Source: an uncultured Verrucomicrobiota bacterium (GTDB lineage Bacteria > Verrucomicrobiota > Verrucomicrobiia > Opitutales > Opitutaceae). From it: 59,932 nucleotides of DNA. Numbering within the stretch: position 1 is the stretch's first letter; every line of letters starts with the position of its first letter. The stretch spans positions 1 through 59,932 of the forward strand of contig CAIOCT010000112.1 in assembly GCA_903856725.1 (NCBI GenBank). The letters run 5' to 3'. The notes under the pieces were generated by a model, which had not been told where the DNA came from, searched no databases, and was given only the letters and a program-made list of their open reading frames with translations. Positions 11,517-20,630 of this stretch are shown piece by piece. Position numbers and translations under genes: made by a program.

Positions 11517-12224
11517 ATGGCCGTATTTAGTCTGGAAAAATTGTTAGTGCTCCAGGAACGCGACAGTCAGCGATTGGCTTTTGAGCAACAGCTCAACGGC
11601 GTCCCCCGCGAGATCGCTGCGGTGGAGGCAAAGATCGCGGCTGAGCGAACGGCCATTGAGGCCGCTAAGGCTGAATGGCACGGGTTGGAGTCAAAAAAGA
11701 AGCTGCTCGAAATTGAAATCAAGAGTGCCGAGGAAAAGATTGGAAAATACAAGACTCAGCAAAGTCAGGTGAGGAAAAATGATGAGTATCAGGCTTTGAC
11801 GCACGAAATTGAAACGACTGAGCAGGGCATCGGTAAGTTGGAGGAGCAGGAAATTGGGGTGATGCTATTAAGTGATGAAGCTAAACAACGATTCGCGGCG
11901 GCAGAGTCGGAGTTGAAGCAAAATATTTCCGGCCACGAGGCGAGGATTCGCACGCTACAAGAGCGCGCTAAACAATTGTTGATTGATGTCCAATCAGCCC
12001 AGGTGGCGGTAGACGCCGCTCGGCCGCTTGTGCCAGAGCCCACCTTAAGAATTTATGATCGGATTGCCCGTAAGCCGGGCCACCCCGTTTGCGTGACCGT
12101 CAACGGTGACCGCTGCGGCGGTTGTCATCTCAAGGTACCAACCCATATCGTAGTCCAAGCGCGGGCAGGCCTAGAAATTACCACTTGCGACCAATGCGGG
12201 CGTATTGTCTATTGGCAGGCTTAG
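11517..12224 (+). CDS. Coiled-coil C4 zinc-ribbon protein (DUF164 / zf-RING_7 type)
   Basis: 235 residues. Residues ~1-175 form a long, charged coiled-coil hairpin (many A/E/K/Q heptads), and the C-terminus carries a four-cysteine zinc ribbon, CGGC ... CDQC. This architecture is conserved across many bacteria; proposed roles include nucleic-acid or ribosome-associated functions, but the function is not settled. It diverges from gyrB across a 280-bp region. Its TAG stop codon overlaps the first paired bases of the RNase P RNA that follows, so the rnpB promoter should lie inside this gene or rnpB is processed from a joint transcript. Confidence 0.85.
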   Translation: MAVFSLEKLLVLQERDSQRLAFEQQLNGVPREIAAVEAKIAAERTAIEAAKAEWHGLESKKKLLEIEIKSAEEKIGKYKTQQSQVRKNDEYQALTHEIETTEQGIGKLEEQEIGVMLLSDEAKQRFAAAESELKQNISGHEARIRTLQERAKQLLIDVQSAQVAVDAARPLVPEPTLRIYDRIARKPGHPVCVTVNGDRCGGCHLKVPTHIVVQARAGLEITTCDQCGRIVYWQA

Positions 12225-12689
12225 TTTTGGGGCCAGGTCTTCGCTCCGAAGTTCTTTGATCCCAAGGCGCGGGTAATGCCGCGCCCGCTAAAGATAGTTC
12301 GGAGAGGAAAGTCCGGACACCATAGGGCAGGATTCCCCGCGAAAGAGGGGGCGTGGCGCGTTAAGGCGTCGCGACGGATAGTGTCACAGAGAATATACCG
12401 CCTGAGGCGATTCACCGCAAGGTGAGGCGCTGCGGGTAAGGGTGAAAAGGTGGGGTAAGAGCCCACCGCGCCGAAAGTAATGACGGCGGCACGAAAAACC
12501 CAATCCGGTGCAAGACTAAATAGGGGACTCGGTGGCCCGTCGGATAGTCCCGGGTTAGTCGCACCTCAGCGTGCTCGGCGCAAGTCGAGCAACGGTGGGG
12601 CTGGTCACTTTCGGGTGGCCTGAGAGAAATGAAGATCACGTCGCATTAATACCGCGGCGGACAGAATTCGGCTTATCGGCCCCAAAACT
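12224..12689 (+). ncRNA. rnpB: RNase P RNA (bacterial class A)
   Basis: Catalytic RNA that cuts the 5' leader from pre-tRNAs. The universally conserved GAGGAAAGTCCGGAC is at about 12303-12317. Other hallmarks are the CAGAGAATATACCGCC segment, GGTAAGGGTGAAAAGGTG, the AAATAGGGG element, and the 3' end with ACAGAATTCGGCTTATCGG. Stem P1 is seen as GTTTTGGGGCC at the 5' end pairing with GGCCCCAAAAC at the 3' end, which defines the limits to within a few bases. The length of about 465 nt is rather long for the class. Open frames on the opposite strand here are not genes. Confidence 0.95.
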
Positions 12690-12705
12690 AAGTTTTTTAA
12701 GCCTA

Positions 12706-12735
12706 CGCGCCACCCCTTCTCGGGTGGCGCGTTTT
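12706..12735 (+). terminator. Intrinsic terminator after rnpB
   Basis: A 10-bp perfect GC-rich stem, CGCGCCACCC/GGGTGGCGCG, with a 6-nt loop is followed by TTTT. It lies 17 bp after the P1 end of rnpB. Confidence 0.85.
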
Positions 12736-12833
12736 GCTTGAGGCGCGCCTCGGTACTACGACGGGGGCGGAATTCTCCCTTGACTCACTGGCCTGCCTCT
12801 GAGTTTTAGCCCCTTCCAACCTATTTAAGACCT

Positions 12834-13100
12834 ATGGCCAACACTAAGTCCGCGATCAAAGCCGCCCGCAAATCCATCCGCAACGCGGCGCGTAACCAAG
12901 CCACCAAGACTCGGCTCAAAACTCTCGCTAAGGCCGTCCAAAAGGCTGCGGCTGGCACCGATGCCGAGGCTACCCGAGCGACCGCTATTGCCTACTGCTC
13001 CGCGCTCGACCGAGCGGTCAAGAGCAACGTCATTCATCGGAATTCAGCTTCCAATCATAAGGCGCAGTGCGCCAAGTATATTTTCGTCGCTAAAAAGTAA
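12834..13100 (+). CDS. rpsT: 30S ribosomal protein S20
   Basis: Small-subunit protein that binds 16S rRNA early in assembly; 88 residues, the family's usual length. It is strongly basic with the typical N-terminus (MANTKSAIKAARKS) and long helical repeats of Lys/Arg/Ala, and retains the conserved VIHRNSASNHKA-type C-terminal segment. The ATG at 12834 has no Shine-Dalgarno; the preceding bases read CTATTTAAGACCT. It sits between two hairpin terminators, so it is probably a single-gene transcript. A TTGACT hexamer at 12780 could be a -35 element. Confidence 0.97.
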   Translation: MANTKSAIKAARKSIRNAARNQATKTRLKTLAKAVQKAAAGTDAEATRATAIAYCSALDRAVKSNVIHRNSASNHKAQCAKYIFVAKK

Positions 13101-13123
13101 GCTGGTTTTGGCGAATTACTCTG

Positions 13124-13154
13124 CCCCGTGCGCCTAAACGCCGCGGGGTTTTTT
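13124..13154 (+). terminator. Intrinsic terminator after rpsT
   Basis: A GC-rich stem pairs CCCCGTGCG with CGCCGCGGGG (one bulge) and runs directly into a six-T tract; it starts 23 bp after the rpsT stop codon. Confidence 0.8.
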
Positions 13155-13237
13155 GTGTCCTGTAGGTGGCGAGGCCGAAAGCTGCGGAAACAAGTTGAGC
13201 CCGTCATGGTATTTCGTGTTCATCGCTGACACTTGGT

Positions 13238-16027
13238 ATGAAGGCTCGTCTGCATCTTTTGCCCTGGGATCGTCCATTGCTGGGACAAGCGGTGGACTGG
13301 CTGGCAGCAGACTGGGCGGGTGCTGGCCCGCTCGATCTCTCGCATCTTTTGGTCGTGGTGCCTACACGGCAGTCGGGGCGCCGTCTGCGTGAGGCTTTGG
13401 CCGCTTATGCTGGGGCGCGTGGGCAAGCCGTTTTTTCCCCTCGCGTGGTCTTGCCAGAAACACTCGCAACACTCAGTGCATCACCGGTCGGGGTGGCGAC
13501 CCGGCTCGCTAGTCAATTAGCTTGGGTCCGAGTGTTGCGCGAGGTGCCGCTTGCAGAATTTCGAGCCGTATTTCCTGTCGATCCTCCGGTGCGTGATTTT
13601 GCCTGGGCGCGGCGCTTGGCGGACCAGCTTTTGCATCTGCAATCGACACTCGCCGAAGTCGGCTTGCAGATCGGTGGGGTTGAATCGAAAGCGGGCTCCG
13701 ATTTTCCTGAAGCAGAGCGTTGGCGGCAATTAGCAGATTTAGCACAGCGTTATGAAGCCGTGTTGGGCACGCATCAATTACGGGATGCGCAGGCCGCTAA
13801 ATTGGATTTTTCGCTCCAGCCAATTTTACCCCAGGGGATTAAGAAAATTATCATGCTCGGGACGCCTGACCCGCTGCCACTCGCTAGTCGTATTATTGCT
13901 TTATTAGCTGATCAAGTGCCGGTCGAAATTGGGGTATTTGGTCCGGCCGATGAGTCAGTCGCGATGCTCTTTGATGAATGGGGAAGGCCGCGCGTCGATA
14001 TTTGGTCCCAGCGGGAGCTTGGGGGGGCTGACTTTGAGCAGCGGGTGCGACTTTGCCTAGATCCAGCAGCGCAAGCAGGTCAGCTCGTGTCGCTAGCGCA
14101 ACGTTATGTGGTCTCTGAGGGGGGGCTCGCCCTGGGCATTGCCGATGCAGAGCTCTTGGCTCCGCTTGCGCACGGCCTCAGCTGTGTCGGCGTGCCGGCG
14201 TTCAACCCCGAGGGCCGTCCGCGGCGGCAAGATGGTCTCTATTCATTGTTAAATTTGCTGGGAGAATGCGCGGGGAGTGATGTCTTTTCCTCGAGTGCAG
14301 CGTTGTTACGTTGTCCGGCTCTGCTTGATTGGTTGGCTGACCAGGGCGGAGCAAACTTTTCCCGTGCCACCTTATTGCGCGAACTGGATGACCTGCAGGC
14401 GCAGCATTTGCCTCAGACGCTGGCGGCCGCGCGAAGTTATGTTAAAAATAATTCGCTGGCCGCCGAGGCTTTGAGGCTGGTGGCTGGGCTGCAGGCTGAG
14501 CTGCAGCAGGGGGAATTCCCTCAAAATTGTCTGCAGTTATTAGAAAAATTATTTGCCGCTCGCTCCATTCAATCGGCAGAGCCACTGGTCGCCTCGGCTG
14601 CGGCGTGGGTCGAGCTGGCCGAGGCAGTAGCGCGTGCGTTGCAAATTTCCCCTGATTTGACATCGGCCGAACGTTGGGAATTTGCCTTGGCGCAATTTGC
14701 CGAAAGTGTGTGCTTTGCCGAAAAACCGGCCGGCGCGCTCGAATTAAATGGGTGGCTCGAATTATTATGGGAAGACGCGCCGCATCTCGTGGTCGCCGGG
14801 CTCAACGATGGCCGCGTTCCGGATGTTGTTACTGGCGATGCTTTTTTGCCGGAAGCTTTGCGTGAGCGTCTGGGGTTGAAGACGAATGGTCGTCGTTTTG
14901 CGCGGGATGCTTATTTGTTGGCGGCCTTGGGGGCTGCGCGCCGCACGGTCGGACGGCTGGAAATCTTGCTGGGAAAAGTTTCCTCGGCCGGAGATCCGCT
15001 GCGGCCGTCGCGACTTTTGCTCCGCTGTGCGGATGCGGACCTGCCGGCGCGCGTAAAATTTCTTTTTGATAAAATTGTGGCGACGCAAGCGAGTTTGCCG
15101 TGGACGCGCGCTTGGCCTTTGCAGCCGCTGGTGGCGCCACCGCTGAAAAAAATACCAGTCACTGCTTTCCGCGATTACTTGCAGTGTCCTTTTCGGTTTT
15201 ATCTCAAGCGGGTGCGCCGGATGGCCAGTTTAGATCTGGAGAAGGCCGAACTTGATGCGCGTGATTTTGGCAACCTCATGCATGAAGCACTGCGTGTGTG
15301 GGGTGATGATGAAAAATTGCGCACCTGTGGTGAAGAATCAATTTTGCGCGAAGCCTTGCTCTCAATTTTGGAGGAAAAAATTCGGGCTCAGTATGGTCGT
15401 GAATTGACGCTCCCGTTGGTGATTCAATTTGAATCGGCTCGTCAACGCTTGCGTCAGGCGGCTGCAGTGCAGGCGCAGGAATTTGCCGCCGGCTGGCGAA
15501 TTCAGGCAGTCGAGCAGCCTTTTAATCTGTCGATTAGTGGACTCATGGTAGGCGGGAAAATCGACCGCATCGACCGTCACATCGATGGTCGCGTGCGGGT
15601 GTTAGATTACAAAACCTCCGACACGCCGGTTACGCCTGCGCAGGCGCATTTGGGTCCAGTGAGCTCAACAAGTCCGCTTTGGGCTCGAGTTATCATTAAC
15701 GGCAAAGAGCGTGCGTGGGTTGATTTGCAACTGCCGCTCTATCGATTAAATTTGGCGCCAGTTTTTGGATCGGCCGTGGAGTGTGGCTATTTTAATTTAC
15801 CTAAAGGGGTGGGGGCTACGGCGATTAGTGCGTGGGAAGATTATGCGTTGGAGGTACAGCAATCGGCTGAGGCCTGCGCGACACAGATTGTGGCGGCCGT
15901 GGCGGCTGGCCAATTTTGGCCACCTGCGGAATTAAAAGCCGTGGCGGATCGCGATTGGGGTAAATTATTTCATCACGGGACGGTCGCTAGCGTGGCTGCG
16001 GATGCATTGGCCGGAGGTGGGCGATGA
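13238..16027 (+). CDS. AddB/RexB-like subunit of a helicase-nuclease (PD-(D/E)XK)
   Basis: Probable partner of the following AddA-type protein in a complex that resects double-strand DNA ends for recombination. It is 929 residues. The N-terminal part resembles a degenerate UvrD-like fold (LSHLLVVVPTRQSGRRLRE). The C-terminal ~250 residues are a PD-(D/E)XK nuclease: FRDYLQCPFRFYLKRV at about 640, GNLMHEAL, GGKIDRID at about 770, LDYKTSDTP at about 788, then QLPLYRL. A cysteine in YLQCPF is one of those that in AddB proteins hold an Fe-S cluster, but I cannot confirm the full set. Its TGA overlaps the ATG of the next gene, which is preceded by GGAGGTGGGC. Confidence 0.85.
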   Translation: MKARLHLLPWDRPLLGQAVDWLAADWAGAGPLDLSHLLVVVPTRQSGRRLREALAAYAGARGQAVFSPRVVLPETLATLSASPVGVATRLASQLAWVRVLREVPLAEFRAVFPVDPPVRDFAWARRLADQLLHLQSTLAEVGLQIGGVESKAGSDFPEAERWRQLADLAQRYEAVLGTHQLRDAQAAKLDFSLQPILPQGIKKIIMLGTPDPLPLASRIIALLADQVPVEIGVFGPADESVAMLFDEWGRPRVDIWSQRELGGADFEQRVRLCLDPAAQAGQLVSLAQRYVVSEGGLALGIADAELLAPLAHGLSCVGVPAFNPEGRPRRQDGLYSLLNLLGECAGSDVFSSSAALLRCPALLDWLADQGGANFSRATLLRELDDLQAQHLPQTLAAARSYVKNNSLAAEALRLVAGLQAELQQGEFPQNCLQLLEKLFAARSIQSAEPLVASAAAWVELAEAVARALQISPDLTSAERWEFALAQFAESVCFAEKPAGALELNGWLELLWEDAPHLVVAGLNDGRVPDVVTGDAFLPEALRERLGLKTNGRRFARDAYLLAALGAARRTVGRLEILLGKVSSAGDPLRPSRLLLRCADADLPARVKFLFDKIVATQASLPWTRAWPLQPLVAPPLKKIPVTAFRDYLQCPFRFYLKRVRRMASLDLEKAELDARDFGNLMHEALRVWGDDEKLRTCGEESILREALLSILEEKIRAQYGRELTLPLVIQFESARQRLRQAAAVQAQEFAAGWRIQAVEQPFNLSISGLMVGGKIDRIDRHIDGRVRVLDYKTSDTPVTPAQAHLGPVSSTSPLWARVIINGKERAWVDLQLPLYRLNLAPVFGSAVECGYFNLPKGVGATAISAWEDYALEVQQSAEACATQIVAAVAAGQFWPPAELKAVADRDWGKLFHHGTVASVAADALAGGGR

Positions 16028-19000
16028 AGGCACCCGGCCATGTTATGATCCTCGCCTCGGCGGGCTCTGGGAAGACGTACGCGCTGACCAATCGATTTGT
16101 GCAGCTCTTAGCAGCCGGCGCGGCACCTGAGCGCATTGTGGCACTGACTTTTACCCGCAAAGCGGCTGGGGAATTTTTTGACGAAATTCTGCATAAGCTA
16201 GCGCAGGCCGCTGGCAATGAAGCGTCGGCGCACGCGCTAGCCGTCGCAATCGAGACCCCGCGCTTAGGCTCGGCCGATTTTCGGCAGATGCTGCGTGCTG
16301 TGGTGGAGGCTATGCCGCGATTAAATTTAGGCACCCTCGACGGATTCTTTGCTCGGATTGTGCGATCGTTTCCTTTGGAACTGGGTTTAGGTGGGGATTT
16401 TACTTTGTTGCAAGAATCCGCAGTGCGCCGCGAGCAGCGGCGCGTGCAACAGCAATTATTTGCGGCGAACGGCGAGTTGAGTGCTGCGCAGCGGGCATTT
16501 ATAGAGGCTTATAAGCGGGCAACTTTTGGCGCGGATGAAAAGCAGCTGACACGTCAGCTCGATGGTTGGTTGCATCACTATGCGGAGGTTTTCCTCGAAG
16601 TTCCGACCGCCGCGCGGTGGGGTGGGTCATCGCAGATTTGGCCGCAAGGCTCAGATTTGATGGCGCCGGCGGGTGAGCGAGGGGCAGTGGTCAAGCAGTT
16701 ACGTGCCGTCTTGCCGTGGACTGCGCTAAATGATGGCCAGCGTATTCGTTTGGAGGATTTTCTGGCTGAATTGGTGGCATGGTTACCTGGGGCGCCTTTA
16801 GCTTCGCCGCTGGAGTATCTTTTGAAAAATGCGTTGGAGGTTTGGCCGGAGTTGCGCACGGGGCGCGCAGAAGTCCGGATTGAACGGAAAAAAGTAGCAT
16901 TTGGCTCGGAGGCCAGCGCGGCCTTAGTCGCTGCCATTCGGCTTGTAGTTGGGGCGCAGCTGGCGCGGAATTTAGAGCAAACTCGCGGAATTTTTACAGT
17001 CTTAGAGGCCTATGATTTGGCCTATCATGCAGCGGTGCGGCGCAAGGGTCAGTTAACCTTTGCGGATGTGCAGCGGCTGTTACGGCCTGAGGCTGATCGT
17101 CCTATGCTAAGTCAAATCGAGGGAGCGGGGCGTCTGTTAATCGACTGGCGATTGGATGCAAAATTTGACCATTGGTTATTGGATGAGTTTCAGGATACGA
17201 GCTACACGCAATGGACTATTTTGCGTAATTTGCTCGATGAAGCCGTCCAAGATGCCGAGCAACGGCGTAGTTTGTTTTATGTCGGCGACGTAAAGCAGGC
17301 GATTTTTGCTTGGCGCGAAGGCGACGCCCGGCTTTTTCGGCAAATATTCGAGCACTATAATCAGGCGGCGCCTGGGGCGATCGCGGAGCGCTATTTGACT
17401 GATTCATGGCGTTCAGGTCCGGCGGTGATTTCGATGGTAAATCGGGTGTTTGGCGATGCTCAGGCTTGGAGTGCCCTAATTCCTGCGACTGCAGCGACTC
17501 GTTGGGCTGGGGAGTGGCGCGAGCATACCAGCGCGAAGCCGGAGCTTGGTGGGTATGCTGAATTATTACAGGCGAACGATGAAGAGGGCCGATTCGCCGA
17601 GACCCTGCGTATTTTGCAGCAGGTGGAACCGGGGCGCCGCGGTTTGAGTGTCGCGGTCATTGTGCAGAAAAATGATACGGGCGCACGCCTCGCCGATTAC
17701 CTGCGTCGGATTGGTGGATTACCTGCAGTGGCAGAAAGTGACCGGCAGATAGCAATCGATAATCCGCTGACAACGGCGTTACTGGCGCTCTTGCGTCTCG
17801 CCGCACATCCTGGGGACAGTTTTGCGGCGGAGCACATCGCGATGACGCCACTAGCGGCGATTTTGCGCACGGCGGGAATTAACGACCCAGATCAACTGAC
17901 TACGCAATTATTGGCAGAACTTCACGCGGATGGATTTGCCGCGACGCTTGATCGCTGGTTGCGGGCATTGGAATCAAGTTTGGCGCCCGCTGATAAATTT
18001 AGCCGATTACGCGGCCGTCAGTTGGTGGAGGCGGCGCAGGAGTTTGATAAAAATGGACAGCGAAACGTCGCTGAATTTTTAGTGTGGGCGGAGAATTCTA
18101 CGGTCCGCGAGGTTGATACGGCTGGGGTGGTGCGGGTGTTGACGATCCATGCGGCTAAAGGACTTGGCTTTGAATTAGTAATTCTCCCCGATTTTCAAGG
18201 ACACACGATGGACGCAATGCGGGAAGGGCTCGCGGTGCAAAGATCAGCTGATCGCCAAATTGAGTGGGTGCTAGATTTGCCCAGCGCGCTTTTTTATGAG
18301 GCTGATGAAGTTTTGAGTGCACACGTCGCGGCTCGGAGAGCGGATGCGGCTTACGAGGCTATGTGCAAATTCTATGTGGCGATGACGCGAGCAAAGCGGG
18401 CGATGTATGTCATCACTGAGCCGGTGGGCACCTCAAAGTCACATAATTTTCCTAAGTTGCTCGAGCAAACATTAGGAGATACCTGGTCAGCTGGTGACGT
18501 AGATTGGTATAAGGGATTAACGGCTAAGGAGGAGAAGTTGGCGCCAGCTGCACTGGTGCCGCTTGACCCTGCGAGTGTGCGGCGAGTGGCCCGCTTGCCC
18601 TCGCGACGGCCTTCGGATACGCACTCCGTGGGAAAATCAGTAAAATTATTTGCGGCTGCAGCATCGGGCGCCGCTCATTTTGGGACTGAGGTGCATGCGT
18701 TGTTTGAGACGGTGGAATGGTGGCATAAATCCGGTGCGGCTGCTTGGCTGGCTGCTCGCCAGCAAGAGGGGGCATCAGCCGAAGCCCTAGCGGAGGTTTT
18801 GCGCACTCTGAATCACCCTCAGCTCACAACGGTGTTCGAACCGAATGAAAATTATTCTGAGGTTTGGCGGGAGCGAACTTTCGAAGTTATCATTGATGGT
18901 GTGTGGTTAACGGGTGTTTTTGACCGCGTACTCGTGGCGCGCGATACGCAGGGGCGAGCAACGAGCGCTTTAGTTATTGATTTTAAGACTGACCGATCTG

Positions 19001-19164
19001 GGCCGAGTGATGGCGACGGGGTAGCGGTGGCAAAACACGCCGATCAGCTTAACCTTTATCGACGGGTCGCCGCGATTTTAACGGGCCTTCCTGAGGCGCG
19101 CGTGGGGTGCTCCTTGGTGCTTACGGCGGGGCCTCGTTTAGTGATGGTGCCGCAATCGGTTTAA
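16024..19164 (+). CDS. addA: AddA-like UvrD-family helicase with C-terminal nuclease
   Basis: SF1A helicase-nuclease of 1046 residues for recombinational DNA repair. Walker A is ASAGSGKTYALT at the N-terminus, motif Ia is LTFTRKAAGEF, motif II is DEFQDTSYTQW at about 387, motif III is VGDVKQAIFAWREG, and motifs V/VI include LTIHAAKGLGFELVILPDF and YVAMTRAK. The C-terminus ends in a RecB-type nuclease with LVIDFKTD at about 983 and QLNLYRRVA. It overlaps the AddB-like gene by 4 bp, showing translational coupling. The two-nuclease architecture favours AddAB over RecBC; no recD-like gene is near. Confidence 0.9.
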   Translation: MKAPGHVMILASAGSGKTYALTNRFVQLLAAGAAPERIVALTFTRKAAGEFFDEILHKLAQAAGNEASAHALAVAIETPRLGSADFRQMLRAVVEAMPRLNLGTLDGFFARIVRSFPLELGLGGDFTLLQESAVRREQRRVQQQLFAANGELSAAQRAFIEAYKRATFGADEKQLTRQLDGWLHHYAEVFLEVPTAARWGGSSQIWPQGSDLMAPAGERGAVVKQLRAVLPWTALNDGQRIRLEDFLAELVAWLPGAPLASPLEYLLKNALEVWPELRTGRAEVRIERKKVAFGSEASAALVAAIRLVVGAQLARNLEQTRGIFTVLEAYDLAYHAAVRRKGQLTFADVQRLLRPEADRPMLSQIEGAGRLLIDWRLDAKFDHWLLDEFQDTSYTQWTILRNLLDEAVQDAEQRRSLFYVGDVKQAIFAWREGDARLFRQIFEHYNQAAPGAIAERYLTDSWRSGPAVISMVNRVFGDAQAWSALIPATAATRWAGEWREHTSAKPELGGYAELLQANDEEGRFAETLRILQQVEPGRRGLSVAVIVQKNDTGARLADYLRRIGGLPAVAESDRQIAIDNPLTTALLALLRLAAHPGDSFAAEHIAMTPLAAILRTAGINDPDQLTTQLLAELHADGFAATLDRWLRALESSLAPADKFSRLRGRQLVEAAQEFDKNGQRNVAEFLVWAENSTVREVDTAGVVRVLTIHAAKGLGFELVILPDFQGHTMDAMREGLAVQRSADRQIEWVLDLPSALFYEADEVLSAHVAARRADAAYEAMCKFYVAMTRAKRAMYVITEPVGTSKSHNFPKLLEQTLGDTWSAGDVDWYKGLTAKEEKLAPAALVPLDPASVRRVARLPSRRPSDTHSVGKSVKLFAAAASGAAHFGTEVHALFETVEWWHKSGAAAWLAARQQEGASAEALAEVLRTLNHPQLTTVFEPNENYSEVWRERTFEVIIDGVWLTGVFDRVLVARDTQGRATSALVIDFKTDRSGPSDGDGVAVAKHADQLNLYRRVAAILTGLPEARVGCSLVLTAGPRLVMVPQSV

Positions 19165-19227
19165 CTTCACGCTTTACACCGCGCCAGCCCAGTTGCACGT
19201 TTCGCCGCTAAACCACTCTCTAACACC

Positions 19228-19329
19228 ATGGGTAATCTCAAAAAGAAACGACGTCTCAAGATGTCGAAACACAAACGCCGGAAGCGCCTCAAGGCTAACC
19301 GCCACAAGAAGCGCACATGGCAGAAATAG
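19228..19329 (+). CDS. AURKAIP1/COX24-like small basic protein (33 aa)
   Basis: A 33-residue, extremely basic protein ([21 protein letters not shown] and so on, ending KKRTWQK). It belongs to the short bacterial proteins carrying the AURKAIP1/COX24 domain, which are related to mitochondrial ribosome-associated proteins and thought to bind the ribosome; the role in bacteria is inferred. The MSKHKRRKR and NRHKKRTW segments are the family signature. It is too short for many gene finders. It lies 63 bp after addA and is followed by a good intrinsic terminator. Confidence 0.88.
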   Translation: MGNLKKKRRLKMSKHKRRKRLKANRHKKRTWQK

Positions 19330-19359
19330 TTTCCCGCTTATTTTAGCGAATTTCGCCCA

Positions 19360-19389
19360 GCCCGCCAATCTATGTTGGCGGGCTTTTTA
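19360..19389 (+). terminator. Intrinsic terminator after the COX24-like gene
   Basis: A 9-bp perfect stem, GCCCGCCAA/TTGGCGGGC, with a six-base loop is followed by TTTTTA. It closes the addB-addA-COX24 transcription unit. Confidence 0.88.
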
Positions 19390-19513
19390 TCATATTTAAG
19401 ATACTTTTAGAAAGTGCTAAGACGTTGATCTTAAGTAAGATTTAATATTAGCGAATGATTCTTTAATCGATTTTTAAGAGAGAGTTATTGGGTTGTCGTG
19501 TTGGGGCTTGCTG

Positions 19514-19564
19514 CTTTTCTCATTTGTTCAGTAGAAAAGGCTGGGATTTCCCAAGATAATCCCA
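19514..19564 (+). promoter_or_regulatory. Two consecutive stem-loops in the leader of the pilus operon
   Basis: The first stem is CTTTTCT (19514-19520) with AGAAAAG (19533-19539), 12-nt loop. The second is TGGGATT (19542-19548) with AATCCCA (19558-19564), 9-nt loop. They are 2 bp apart, and the second ends 13 bp before the pilM ATG. There is no Shine-Dalgarno. The pair looks like a structured 5' leader; function unknown. The rest of the 248-bp gap is AT-rich and presumably holds the promoter. Confidence 0.4.
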
Positions 19565-19577
19565 ATTTTAATAACGC

Positions 19578-20630
19578 ATGTTTTTTGCTACTCGTTCCCA
19601 TTCTTTTTGCGTCGAAATCGGCGAGCACTCTACGTTGCTTGCTAGATTCACGCAAGCGGGTGGGGTTTCAGTAATTGAGGAGCTCAAAGAGCTGCCCACT
19701 GTCGATTCCGGCGCTATTTCTGAGTGGATTAAGGGCACCGCGGGCAAGGGCTCGACTGGTTATGCCCATGCGATTTGTGGTATCTACCCTGCTAAGCGGG
19801 TGATTCGTCGGCAAACCATAGACCTTAAACGGTTAAAGGATCCGGTTTATTTTAACGAAATATACGCCCAGCAATTTCGATTAGATCCCGAAAAATACAC
19901 CATGCGGGCACTCAATCCTGCAGATGGATTAGATTACGATACCGGCAAAGGGGCACAAAAAGAGGTGCTTTTTGCAGGATTGCCTTCGGATGATATCATC
20001 GCAGCGCAGGAAAGATTGCTCGCCCAAGGCATTTATCCTGAGCGCTTGGAGTTAGGTACGCTGGCACTTCTTGGTGGCATGACGAATTATCTGCAATTTA
20101 AGCAGGCTTCAGCTCCTCTCTTGCTGTTGGAAATTGGTGAAGAACTCACCCAGAGCTTCATTCTGCGTGCAGATGGGGTTGATATTTCACGACCGATTCC
20201 CAGCGGAATCGCCGCAATGATTCCCGTCGTGCAAAAAGAGCTCGGCTTGAAGGACGAGGAGTCAGCGCGAAAGCTTTTCTTTTCTAACACCTTCGATTTC
20301 ACGAATATGGGTGGAACTTTGATTAAGAAATTGCTGAAGGAGTTGCAGTCCTCAATCGGTTTTTATGAGGTGCAGACCGGTCAATCTATCGGGGGTGTCT
20401 CCTGCACCCAGTTGCCGGGCAGCCTATCTTGGCTTGGGTCAGCTTTGGCGGGTGCGCTGGGTGTAGTTCCGTTAAAAATTGATCTACGGCCTTGGCTTGA
20501 CTCCCTGAATATCAAGCTGGCTGATGGCGTGCTCATTAATTCACCAGACGAGCGCTGGGCCGGACTCTTTTCTCTTATCGCTACCTATCAACCTAATGGC
20601 GTTCAATCTATCACTGGCGAAAAAAAGTGA
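19578..20630 (+). CDS. pilM: PilM-like actin-fold ATPase of a type IV pilus/secretion system
   Basis: 350 residues, first gene of a five-gene cluster ending in a secretin. The N-terminus (FCVEIGEHSTLLARF) and the internal LLLEIGEELTQSFIL match the phosphate-1 and phosphate-2 style strands of the actin-like fold used by PilM. In known systems PilM is cytoplasmic and binds the N-terminus of PilN. Sequence conservation is low, so identity rests partly on gene order (M-N-O-P-Q). The pilN-like gene begins inside its last 35 bp. Confidence 0.7.
   Translation: MFFATRSHSFCVEIGEHSTLLARFTQAGGVSVIEELKELPTVDSGAISEWIKGTAGKGSTGYAHAICGIYPAKRVIRRQTIDLKRLKDPVYFNEIYAQQFRLDPEKYTMRALNPADGLDYDTGKGAQKEVLFAGLPSDDIIAAQERLLAQGIYPERLELGTLALLGGMTNYLQFKQASAPLLLLEIGEELTQSFILRADGVDISRPIPSGIAAMIPVVQKELGLKDEESARKLFFSNTFDFTNMGGTLIKKLLKELQSSIGFYEVQTGQSIGGVSCTQLPGSLSWLGSALAGALGVVPLKIDLRPWLDSLNIKLADGVLINSPDERWAGLFSLIATYQPNGVQSITGEKK

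Noticed and set aside
12221-12639. Minus-strand open frames over the RNase P RNA
   Set aside because: The region is fully explained by conserved RNase P RNA motifs; the peptides show no protein-like features.
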